Positions 54,740 through 64,000 of a DNA stretch of 64,000 nt are shown piece after piece. A program made the position numbers and the translations under genes. This stretch comes from Tridacna crocea. Taxonomy: Eukaryota > Mollusca > Bivalvia > Cardiida > Cardiidae. Numbering within the stretch: position 1 is the first letter of the stretch; every line of letters begins with the position of its first letter. Where the stretch lies: assembly GCA_943736015.1 (NCBI GenBank), contig OX031066.1:11350245-11414244 (forward strand), in the 5' to 3' direction. A model generated the notes under the pieces. It saw only the letters and a list, made by a program, of their open reading frames with translations. It was not told the DNA's origin and made no database searches.

Positions 54740-56655
54740 TTTATGAACATGAAGAAATTCTTAATCTTCATAGCTCTGATTGGGGGGGGGGGGAGGGGAA
54801 GGGATTTGTCTCAAAGGTCTCATTACCTCAAAAACAGTTAACCAAACGCCAGACGATAGATCGCTTCTCCCACTGATGTCACATGGTATGCAAATCAGGA
54901 ATTCGGGACAAACAACCTAGACATCTGGGCTTAGCTTGGAGATATATGAAACTTAACCGGGAAATTTTTCTACCATAAAACTATTATTCTAAATAACATA
55001 AGCATGAAACCAGTTTAAGAAAAGACACTTACTTCTTTTGTTTTAGGTCTATCAAAGTTATGGAATGTGAAAATTGAAATACAGGCTGGTTTATAGAGAA
55101 GTCAAGTGAAAAACGCAGTTTTAAAACTCTTACAATTGATAATGTATTCACATTAAACTCATACTCCCTTAACATATCCTAAAATCATTGATTTGTTAAC
55201 ACGTTTTATCTGTTACAAGGACAACATTTTGAATTTGAAAACTTCCCTCACACAGATATTTTCATTATTAGCCCGCAATATGTTTTTCGTCAGTTTAACC
55301 AGAATTGCAAGGTTTAAAATTACCAAGTGATTTATACATGTAGTATATAATGATATCCCGATGTTTGACTTGACATTGGAAGATTTATTAAAAAAAGGAA
55401 AAAAAAAAAGTAACCATGTTTGTTTTTGAGTTCGTGAGAAAAACCCAAGAAGAAGAATAAAACGAATAAAAAACATGAGCATACTTCTATGCATACATTT
55501 GCCTCTAAATACTATTCTGTAAGAGTAATAGAAAAAGACATAAGATTGATTTACACATTGAACATGTATAATCCATAAGACAGTCACGAGAGTCAGACTA
55601 TTTATATTCTTGTAAATTTACAAGTAGGACAATGCGGGATGCATGTGGCGTGGTATACCGTTATCAAAGAAATACAGCATAAACCTTTGCTCCACAGTAT
55701 GCGTAATAGTTGGCAACATGTGGATCAGATCTTGTCCTAAAAGGAAAACAGCTTGATTTTTTCCCTTTCATATTCAATAAATAATTAACAGTTAAAAGGA
55801 GATTTAATAAAAGATTGTAAACAGAGGGGGAGAGATGGTGTTACACAGGGTAGCATACCATCTTACACATGCTTTAAGTGTACATTGATAGAAAGGTTAA
55901 AATAGAAAGACCAATGACAACGTTTTTAAGGTTTTACAAATGCATGAAGATGAAAACTGTCTTCAATTTAAACAAATGTCTAAAATGTGCCTACATAATA
56001 ATTATTTTATTTCAAAAGCATAAAGGTGGGGGGTGTTTAGAAGACTACAGGAATAGGAAAATTATTTTCGAGAAAATTAATTATACTGACGCCAATTTTT
56101 TTTTTTTATCAACATTTCTTGGAAGGATTATTTGGGTGAAAAATCCACCAAACAGATATAAAGAACAATGTGCATAGCAAATTAACTCAATTTGGGAAGA
56201 AGTTGAATTAAAAAGCAGATAGATTAAACTCAAATGAAAAATAAGTAAACTGGATAAAATCCAATTGGTAATCTAAAAATGATCTACAAGCACAGATCTA
56301 TTTCTTTTAGTAAAAAGATGGAGTAATTGTATAAATAAAATTGTCAATTTGGAAAATTTATGACAATATAAATGGTATTTACAAACGGTATTCTTTGTCT
56401 TTTTTAAGTTCTCATTTGCATCAATACTTTTACCTTGTATAACTGGTGTCTTGAGATCGTGGATCTAAGGATTAATTATTGATATCAATATTTTAATGCA
56501 ATTAATCAGATTTTTTAAATGAATCTTCTATACAATTATATATACTTCCAATGCAGAATGTCTAGGTTTTGATAATGGCGATACAGCTTCTGCTCTGATG
56601 GGAAAATACTAACCGCGACTAGCTGATTGGTTTTTGAGTGGATGGAGTCGGCGTT
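54740..56655. other. Mostly featureless, with a G-tract
   Basis: A G12-A-G4-AA-G3 run is at 54782-54803. Nothing gene-like in the rest; the 124-codon minus frame at 55213-55587 is low-complexity. Confidence 0.4.
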
Positions 56656-56659
56656 TGGT

Positions 56660-56715
56660 TAATTGGCCATGATCCTCTCAAAAATTCAGGTGAGCGTTCC
56701 AGGGCCATCTTGTAA
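56660..56715 (+). mobile_element. 3' end fragment of the ~166 bp-unit element
   Basis: aaaaattcaggtgagcgttcc followed by agggccatcttg. Confidence 0.65.
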
Positions 56716-56824
56716 ACTCCTGTTAATTGGCTTTGTTTTAGGGGAACACTGAAATTCAATCAACATCCTCTTTATATACCATATACAAACAATCCTAATG
56801 TTTTAACAACGTAAGAATAAAGCT

Positions 56825-57058
56825 TTAACTCTTTACCACACAACAAAGCTTTGGACTGGTCCAAATTGAAAGCATTTGTAGATGACAAAATCAGTGTGAG
56901 TCAAAAACTAAAATTTCTGTTTAGGATTGTAGAAAACCTTGTAGGAAAAGGAGAAAATGCTGGTTACCCGCATTTTCTCCTTTTCCCACAATGTTTTCAA
57001 AAGGCTTAAAGGCTTCTATCGCAGGGTCGTGAAAACCAGGGATTGTTTGGGAAAGGGT
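56825..57058. mobile_element. TTAA MITE copy
   Basis: TTAACTCTTTACCACACAAC left; right end gggaaagggtaa; small duplication (aggctta aaggctt) after the palindrome. Confidence 0.85.
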
Positions 57059-57339
57059 AAGAAAAAGAAAAGGAAATAAAAGTAAAATGCTGATCACAAG
57101 TATTTTGTCATTTATTCATGATGTATTCTGCCAAATCATAGAAATAGATTATCTTTAAATGTTAGTTGCCCTACAGGGGCCGATTTATGCCATATATGAA
57201 TGAGAAGTGAAAGAATTCAAATAGATTGTTTTGGAATGAGGAGTAATAGTTACATCCCTTGCTCTATACTCCATCACAAGCTCGTAAAAGAGAAGTTCCT
57301 TGAGCCTCAGAGGCAGAGAACAACAGATAGTTTTCCATT

Positions 57340-57510
57340 ACCACACAATCCAAACTTTTAACAACCTTTAGCAAAAGGCTTCGGAAACATAGTGGGAAAA
57401 AAAGAAAATTCTACAAGGTTTTCTACTTTGTTAAAGAACTTCAATTTATTTAAATAACTTTCTGCAGCAGTTTTTAGTTTGGAAGAGTGTAGAATTTGTC
57501 ATTATTATGA
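57340..57510. mobile_element. Decayed TTAA MITE
   Basis: cattaccacacaatccaaac and part of the palindrome remain. Confidence 0.55.
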
Positions 57511-57762
57511 GTAAAACATTGTGGTTTTTAGTAAGTGTTTCATTTGTCATTATGTTCTCTGTCAAAAAGCCTCTGAAGGAAGGCTTGGGTCAGTGCTTTT
57601 TGCAGATGCCTTAAGCCCCAATATCCAGAAGTAGGTGTAAGCTTCAGGGTTGGTCATTGGCCCATATATTCCACACATGTACAGGAGGTAGTTCCAAGGA
57701 AGTAGAAGCAAGATCGATAAGTTTTTAGAACTTGTTTCTCTATTTATGTAAAACAAATTTGT

Positions 57763-57990
57763 TTAACCGTTCACTCCATAGTTACTCATTTCTACTCGTT
57801 GCTTGTAGGAGCCTTTGGAAAACATTATGGCAAAAGGTGAAATTGCTCGTGATGAGCAATTTCACCTTTTGTCACAATGTTTTCTATGCTATCAAAAGGT
57901 GTCCTATACATATAAAAACGTCTTCATTCTTGCTGTTATTTAGGGTCAGTTTGAGATACCATAGAAATGCCTTATGAGGTAAAGGGTTAA
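57763..57990. mobile_element. TTAA MITE copy, variant B
   Basis: Both TTAA present; loop GAAATTGCTCGTGATGAGC. Confidence 0.9.
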
Positions 57991-58145
57991 ACTAAGCACC
58001 CGTATTACAGAATGTAGCTCATTTGCTTGTTACAGGTGATTTCTTGTTGTAACTGGTACCTTTTCAGTATGCCCCAAATTCTCCACAGGTCAAGTAATTG
58101 GTCAGTAGAAAGGATATGAAAATTTTCTTTTTTGAGTAAAATGGC

Positions 58146-58470
58146 TAATCCTTTACCAAGCAATCTGGTCTTTAACCCTTTACTCAATTAAACTCATTTC
58201 TACGCATTGCTACACTTTGCTTGTAGGAGCCTTTGGAAAACATTGTGGCAAAAGGTGAAATTGCTCGTGATGAGCAATTTCACCTTTTGTCCCAATGTTT
58301 TCTATGCTATCAAAAGGTGTCCTATACATATAAGAAATAGCTCATCCTTGCTGTTATTTAGGGTCAGTTAGAGATACCATAGAAATGCCTTATGGGGTAA
58401 AGAGTTAAAACATCTCCATAGAGGGCGTTTGGAAACATGGCAGGAAAAGGAGACAAGTCAATTCTTTAAC
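58146..58470. mobile_element. Host TTAA MITE with nested variant B copy
   Basis: Host left end taatcctttaccaagcaatc, nested copy 58172-58408, then host sequence acatctccatagagggcg ... aaaaggagac. Confidence 0.82.
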
Positions 58471-58926
58471 CCTTTACCAGACAGCAGAATTTTAGTCCTA
58501 TCCAAATCGAGAGCATTTATGGGTGATAATTTCACAGTGGCTTAAAATGATGCAATTTTCCTTTGATAGAGTAGAAAACTTTGTGGAAAAAGGAGAAAAT
58601 GCTGGTTTCCAGCATTTTCTCCTTTTCCCACAAAATTTTCAAAAGGCCTCTTCCTCAGAGTTGTTAAAAGTCGTCATTGTGTGGTAAAAGGTTAAGCCAC
58701 ATTTAACCCATTACAATCCCTACTTTTGATGACCCTGTGAAAGAAGCCTTTAGAAAACATTGTGGGAGAAAGGAGAAAATGCTGGTAAGCAGCATTTTCG
58801 CCTTTTCCCATAATGTTTTTACCATTCACAAAACAAATTTCAAAATTTCAGTCATTTTTATCTTGTCCTTTGCAAATGCTTTCAATTTGGACAAACGTAA
58901 AATTTTGCCGTTTGTTTATGAGTTAA
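58466..58926. mobile_element. Two successive TTAA MITE copies
   Basis: 58466-58695 and 58703-58926, each with TTAA ends, 7 bases apart. A right-half fragment extends to about 59068. Confidence 0.85.
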
Positions 58927-59746
58927 TTTGTCATCAGTGTATGTTTTCAATATGGCTAAATCTAAATTTGGAGGTTAAAACAAACCTCGTTATTTACGAT
59001 ACACTTGATTTGTGGCAGTGGTTCCAATTTAGTCAAGTCTAAAATTTTGTCACCTGGTGAGGGCTTAAATATTGCTTTTCTTGTGTGGTAAGGATTTTTC
59101 AGTGATTCGAGGAGTAATGTTACTCTAGTTCATGGTTTCAAGCCCAGTTTTGTGAAATTCCTCTTGGTAGAACCCTTAACATAGGTATAGTCTAGAAATG
59201 GTAGGTAAAAAATCTCTTATTAGGAACCATTTCTTTCTCAGGTTGTGTCAGTTGGAGAAAGTGAGCAACCCTGATGTGGACATGTGGCCTGTCAAGGTAG
59301 ATCGTTCTGTTTATAGAAGAAAAAAATGGAGTTTGGCTTTTCTACAATAGACTTTGAAATGATTGTCTTATTCATATGAATAAAATGCAAAACTTACATA
59401 AGATTCTGTTTTGTTTTATATTAGATTAAATACTTGCTATCAGACAATAAAGTTTTAGACATGCCAAAACTGAAAGCAATAGTAGACCACAAAGTGCATG
59501 TGACTCACATAACTTTACTTGAATTCGAAAAATTACGTAAAATCTTCTTGTCTACTTAGTCAAGAATGTAATGTTTGATATGTAGCATGATATCAAGAAG
59601 CTGTGCCAAGATTTTTCAAGGTATTGCCCTTGGGTCCAAAATTGGCTCCAGCATAGAAGGGGGCGGGTGTGGGCGTCATAAATTGTTCTCTTATGAGTAA
59701 TTAAGGGTTATTCTTGCCTTTTCATAGAAAGGTTTACTATTAAGTA

Positions 59747-59906
59747 TTAACCCTGTACCACACAATCCCGATTTTTATCGACTGAGAAGTAGGCCTTTTG
59801 AAAACATTGTAGGAAAGAAGAAAATGCTGGTAACCAGCAATTTTCTATTTTTCCGACAATAATTTTAAGATTATCTTTTTCCGACAATAATTTTAAGATT
59901 ATCTGA
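59747..59906. mobile_element. TTAA MITE left part with a 28 bp tandem duplication
   Basis: The second arm ends in two copies of tttttccgacaataatttta + agattatc. The LINE remnant begins directly after. Confidence 0.75.
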
Positions 59907-60275
59907 TACAAATGCTCTAAGTTTAACCAGTTTGAGGTCAACCCAACTTGTGGACTTTGTCTAATGCATGCAGAAACAAGAGAACATTTCATATCAGAAT
60001 GTAAATCACTTTCTGATACAAGAATAAAATTCATAAGCTTGATAGCAGACATCCTGAATACAAATATTGAGTCAATTAAGTCGTTAGATCCTGCAATATT
60101 TACGCAGCTGTGTCTGGACTGCACTCTTCCCGATTTATGTGACCATCTAGTGATTGAGAGTAAAATTATAGAAGTCCTTGAGTATCATACTAGAAAATAC
60201 ATTTTTGACATTCACTTTAAACGTTCAAAAATTCTTGATAATAAACAAATAAACTCATGTAATAGAAAAGTCTAG
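59907..60275 (+). pseudogene. Non-LTR retrotransposon (LINE) C-terminal remnant
   Basis: The open frame reads KFNQFEVNPTCGLCLMHAET, REHFISECKSLSDTRIKFIS and onward. The CxxC...HxxxxC cluster preceded by a FN-x-F motif is the C-terminal zinc knuckle after the reverse transcriptase of many LINEs. An in-frame stop precedes it and no reverse transcriptase is present, so it is a 5'-truncated insertion. The clade is not assignable. Confidence 0.7.
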
Positions 60276-60456
60276 GAACTGTTAAGTACTACATATAAGG
60301 GAGAAGAAGAATATATGATCCTGTATGCGTAAATATAAAGAAACATTTTTTTTTGTGATTGTACATTACTGAATAAGGAGCTGAAAGTGGCCTGTGTTAC
60401 TAGGCATATTGTGTAAATATAGTGTGTCGCTGATATTGGATATTTTTACCTTTTAC

Positions 60457-60656
60457 CCAAGATTTCTGGGGTGCTCCGCAAAATCAACGGAGGAATTTTC
60501 GACGAACACAACAGAATGGCCTTCTTGTTGTAAAGCTTGCCCGTTTTCCTGATGCCAAATTGTATTGCCCAGATTGAAAGTATTGATATCATGAGATCCA
60601 TTTCCACAAGCAGCCGATAATACCCCTTCCCTTCTTCCATATTGGCAGAAGTTAAC
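60457..60656 (-). CDS. Possible internal exon, unknown product
   Basis: The minus strand is open as NFCQYGRREGVLSAACGNGS, HDINTFNLGNTIWHQENGQA, LQQEGHSVVFVENSSVDFAE and HPRNLG, ending at GG|gtaaaagg. A MITE (60652-60870) borders the upstream side, so no acceptor is visible. Composition is protein-like; no family recognised. Confidence 0.25.
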
Positions 60657-60870
60657 CCTTTACAACACAATCACGAGTATAAATGACCTTGAAAAAGAAG
60701 CCTTATGAAAACTTTGTGGGAAAAGAATACTGGTAATGGATATTTTCTCATTTTCTCACAACGTTTTATAGCCATCTGAAGGTAAATTTCAGTTTTCGGG
60801 CCTTGCTTAATTTGTCGTTTGCAAATATTTTGAATTTGGACCGGTTCCAAATTTTAGCGTGTGCTATACA
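60652..60870. mobile_element. TTAA MITE copy, decayed right end
   Basis: TTAACCCTTTACAACAC left; damaged palindrome. Confidence 0.75.
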
Positions 60871-60944
60871 GTTTGAAAAAAGGACCAACTACGCCCCTTT
60901 TTACGTATGAAAAGTGGTTGTCTTCCCAGCTTAATAGAACGAGC

Positions 60945-61170
60945 TTAACTCATTAACAAATGGCAATATTAAAGGCTTGTCCAAATCGAAAGCATTTGCA
61001 GACGATAAAATAAAAGTAACTGAAAATTTTAAATTTGTTTTGTGAAGAATAGAAAACATTGTGGGAAAAGGAGAAAATGCTTGTTACCAGCATTTTCTCC
61101 TTTTCCCACAATGTTTTCTAAAGGCTTCTTTCTCAGGGTCGTCAAAAGAGATTGTGTGGTAATGGATTAA
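60945..61170. mobile_element. TTAA MITE copy
   Basis: TTAACTCATTAACAAATGG left, GTGGTAATGGATTAA right; near-perfect palindrome. Confidence 0.88.
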
Positions 61171-61174
61171 CTGG

Positions 61175-61740
61175 ATCTTAAACGTACAAGGAAGCATTAC
61201 TTGTACAGTTATTAACATTATCGATGTATTAGAGAATATGTTAACCTTTATCCTACTAATAAACTGAAATTTTTGAGCCGATCGTTAAAACACGATGTTG
61301 GCTATTTCAAAGGTATGTTGTGGATGGATAATTCGTGTCTCTATTGGAGAATGTAGATCAAAGTTCAGACTGCACGTTTTGTGAAGTCTGATCTTGATCT
61401 ACTCCGTCTGCAAAAGGTCTATGAGTCGGACTTAGAAGCCTAAGGATTAAAGGTTACAAAGAGGTCACTATCTACTATTTTGAAAGAAAGCCGAACTCAC
61501 GCGGGAACCATCTTATCTACAAAGCAAATTGATTGAGATGGCGTGTTACAGAGCTAGTAAGGAAAGTGAATAGAACAAAAACTATTACAATAAGTTTAGT
61601 ACTCCAAAGAGAATAATTATGCAAATGTTAAAAGTTTAGGCTAAAATTTCGTCTGATTGTGTGACGCAACCTGAGCGTTTTGGTCACGGATAGCAAACAG
61701 TTTGAAATCCTTCACTTGCGAATGGCAATTCTAAGAATTA
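61175..61740. other. No gene seen
   Basis: Only the short hairpin repeat at 61352-61405. Confidence 0.35.
61352..61405. repeat. Short hairpin repeat copy
   Basis: tgtagatcaaagttcagact ... agtctgatcttgatctac. Confidence 0.65.
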
Positions 61741-61744
61741 TCAA

Positions 61745-62560
61745 CTGCAGTAGTACATGGTTTTGTGGTTTTTGTCGAAGACAGTACCACTATGAGTTCA
61801 AGATTGAATTTTGATAACCATGTATCTTATTTTGTGCAAAGCCGAAGGAAATAAACCCAGTTAAACCCATTTTTTCTCAGGCAAATGAGTTTTCGGTGGC
61901 ACACGGATATGTAATTTGAAATGGCATTTTTAAAACAAACTGGGCGAGGCCATCGATTATTGAGATAATCATTTTTGATTGAAAATAGCTTCTCTCGCTC
62001 ATCGCCTTATATTGGCGCAATGATACAAATTTGCCTACTGACCCTGGGCTTTTTCGTTCCAAAACCAATTTGTTCCATGGCTTTTTCGTGCTTTGATTGC
62101 CCGCTACTCCATTTGATTGCTCTTGAATATTCATAGATCGAAGTTCATGTAATTGATTGTAATATTGGAAATTAAATGTAACAGGCTAAAGATATTTTAA
62201 AATTATAGTTTTAAGGTACATGAATACTCACCTTTCAACCGAAAGGGTATTCATTTACTTAGCGGGTTTACTTTTAAGCCAATATTTGAACAATATGTCT
62301 CTTTTTCTCTCAAACTACTGATTCCACGCAATGGGCTTCCTTGACAAATACCACTTCAGCGTTCTCAACGCTTTGATTTTTTATACGGAAAATATTCTGT
62401 TTTCAGGGAGAGTGATTTATCTTGATGCTAATAGTTATGCTCACATGAATGGGGTAATTAATTCATTGTAAGGTTTCTATCATTCAGTTTTTTTCCCCTT
62501 GAACTTTATCTTTCATGCCAATGAATTAACCTGCTTGTATTGCCTGACAGTGTTGTTTTC
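61745..62560 (+). repeat. Unnamed interspersed repeat, longest copy
   Basis: Contains all blocks seen in the 10.6, 7.3 and 4.9 kb copies, including cttgacaaataccacttcag and agtgatttatcttgatgcta. No open frame of note and no terminal repeats identified. Confidence 0.6.
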
Positions 62561-62888
62561 GAAGGCCCTCTTTTTCAGGGTCATGAACACTTCAACTTGT
62601 GTGGTAAAGGGTTATAAAGCCAGTGGAGCAATACAGGGCCATCATGGCCTTCTTGATGAGGTTTTAAGTAATTTTTATTTTTTAGTATAGAAATCCTTTT
62701 TTGCTCGCATCAGGAGGACTTTACGCCCGTCAAACTTTATCATGTACTTTCATATTTGTGCTATTGGGGTAAATCAGTGGAAGTACTTGGAGGTATGCAA
62801 ATGACACACACTGAAAAGCCGGTATCATTGTCCGTAAAATTGATTATTTCTCTGATTAAATTATGGGTGATATATGGAAAAAGGAACT

Positions 62889-62945
62889 ATGGAAGAACGA
62901 AGACTGTATTATCACGCACGGGAGAGCAATTTAGAAGCTGATGAG
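62889..62945 (+). CDS. Possible first coding exon, gene leaving the window
   Basis: ATG GAA GAA CGA AGA ... codes MEERRLYYHARESNLEADE and ends at GAG|gtaggg. The context (aactATGG) is acceptable. No second exon can be confirmed in the remaining 1 kb. Confidence 0.28.
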
Positions 62946-63144
62946 GTAGGGTTATCATTTACGTAATGGCTCCAAACGACAGCCTCATTTCAAAGACAAT
63001 GTATAACCTTGACCTCGCAATATTTCGTCACGTGATTTAACCTATTGAATGAAGTCCGAGAGCCTCAAGTCTAAAAGACCTACATCGGGGTTTACTGTTT
63101 CCAATTCAACTTATCTTTTTTCTTCGACAATTTTCTTTTGTCCC

Positions 63145-63383
63145 TTAACCCTTTACCCTATAAGGCATTTCTATGGTATCTCTAATGGATCCTAAATATT
63201 TTATTTAAACAGCAAGGATGAATCCGTTTTTTATGTGTATATGACACCTTTTGATAGCATAGAAAACATTGTGACAAAAGGCGAAATTGCTCGTCACGAG
63301 CAATTTCACCTTTTGCCACAATGTTTTCCAAAGACTTCTACAAGTAATGCGTAGAAATGAGTATCTATAGAGTAAAGGGTTAA
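63145..63383. mobile_element. TTAA MITE copy, variant B
   Basis: TTAA both ends; loop GAAATTGCTCGTCACGAGC. Confidence 0.9.
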
Positions 63384-63659
63384 ATCATTCCTCTTTCTAA
63401 AACGGTTGCAGAAAGGAAAATGATTATAATGATGATAAAAAAAAAAACTCTCATGACGTAATGAATTAAAGACAAAGTAGAGTTTAGAATCGAATCAATA
63501 AGGTCTTAAATCCCCAAGAGTGCAGTATACAGTTCTGAAAAAGCATTTTGCCGCCTTAAACGTCTTTCCGTCTGCTTTCTCTTCGGTATAGAATGCCAGC
63601 AATAATTCAAACATTAGCCAAGAAACACTATAATATCGAATATATAAAAGTGCAGTCCA

Positions 63660-63840
63660 TCGTGTATTTTTAATTTACACAGATGACAAAATTTCGGCCT
63701 TAAAAATTAAAAGCGTCAAAACGCTTCTCAAAACATGAAATTTGTTTTCCAAAGGATAGGAAAATTAAGGAGGGGGTGGGGGAATTCTGGATACAAGCAT
63801 TTTTCTTATTTTCCAATATTTTGTGGCGGAAAAATCGTCT
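63660..63840. mobile_element. Decayed TTAA MITE
   Basis: cagatgacaaaatttcggcc and aaatttgttttccaaaggat remain. Confidence 0.5.
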
Positions 63841-63841
63841 G

Positions 63842-63933
63842 GGATAAATCAAAATGCAATGTAGTGATCTTCATCGATATATCCAAAGGATAAATCAAAA
63901 TGCAATGTAGTGATCTTCATCGATATATCCAAG
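63842..63933 (+). repeat. 46 bp tandem duplication
   Basis: Two near-identical copies starting ggataaatcaaaatgcaatg at 63842 and 63888. Confidence 0.92.
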
Positions 63934-64000
63934 GTATGATGCGGTAGCAATTCCAACCGTTATAAATACGTACCTGTCTTGCAACACACTAAATGTGACC

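Noticed and set aside
55213..55587. 124-codon minus-strand ORF rich in Phe, Ile and Leu
   Set aside because: Low-complexity AT-rich translation without a recognisable domain or splice context.
59964..60275. Host gene with a CCHC knuckle
   Set aside because: The context and FN-x-F...CxxC...HxxxxC arrangement fit a LINE C-terminus, with an in-frame stop upstream.
1..64000. Regularly recurring palindromes as a possible CRISPR array or terminators
   Set aside because: The units are ~220 bp dispersed elements with TTAA ends in an intron-containing genome, not short direct repeats with unique spacers.

Overview
This window looks like nuclear DNA of a bivalve mollusc. The evidence is AT-rich intergenic sequence, spliced genes with GT-AG introns, two tRNA-derived SINE types, and mollusc-type non-autonomous repeats: an 'AGCTCACCTGAGC' element with a ~166 bp internal array and an 'AGCTCTACTGGC' element with a ~155 bp array. 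The species is not determinable from sequence alone.

Three protein genes are supported. (1) A 352-residue intronless plus-strand ORF (8691-9749) of unknown function, possibly beta-propeller-like. (2) A three-exon minus-strand XK-related gene (exons 21250-20898, 18261-18071, 16716-16061) whose exons join in phase into a 399-residue multi-pass membrane protein. (3) A minus-strand multi-C2H2 zinc-finger gene (coding exons 36537-36506, 34490-34250, 31276-26567) that joins in phase into a 1,660-residue protein resembling the ZNF532/ZNF592/ZNF687 family. Several exon-like islands (45.7-46.45, 54.4, 60.5, 62.9 kb) are recorded at low confidence.

Most of the rest is transposable elements. The dominant one is a ~215-230 bp MITE, recognisable roughly once per kb. 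It has TTAA at both ends, CCCTTTACC...GGTAAAGGG termini and a central near-perfect ~66 bp palindrome. TTAA duplication plus CCC/GGG termini indicates piggyBac-type mobilisation. In four places one copy has inserted into a TTAA inside another copy. Substitutions in the palindrome are usually mirrored on both arms.

Other elements with visible boundaries: an internally deleted hAT (33236-34074, 8 bp duplication) keeping a transposase C-terminus; a dead ~1.35 kb mariner (about 19015-20365) in XKR intron 1; a Mutator-like MITE (45008-45266, 9 bp duplication); SINEs with 12-14 bp duplications; Helentron-like elements with internal arrays; a 3.35 kb element splitting a ~20 bp satellite (12117-15467); several long foldbacks; and a LINE 3' remnant at 59907-60275.

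Layout: 0-7.4 kb is repeats; 7.45-8.69 kb is low-repeat sequence before the single-exon gene; 10-16 kb is nested elements; 16.06-21.25 kb is the XK-related gene; 21.3-26.5 kb is MITEs and foldbacks; 26.57-36.59 kb is the zinc-finger gene; 36.6-64 kb is repeat-dominated with a candidate promoter near 43.5 kb. All three genes have a transposable element within about 36 bp of the stop codon.
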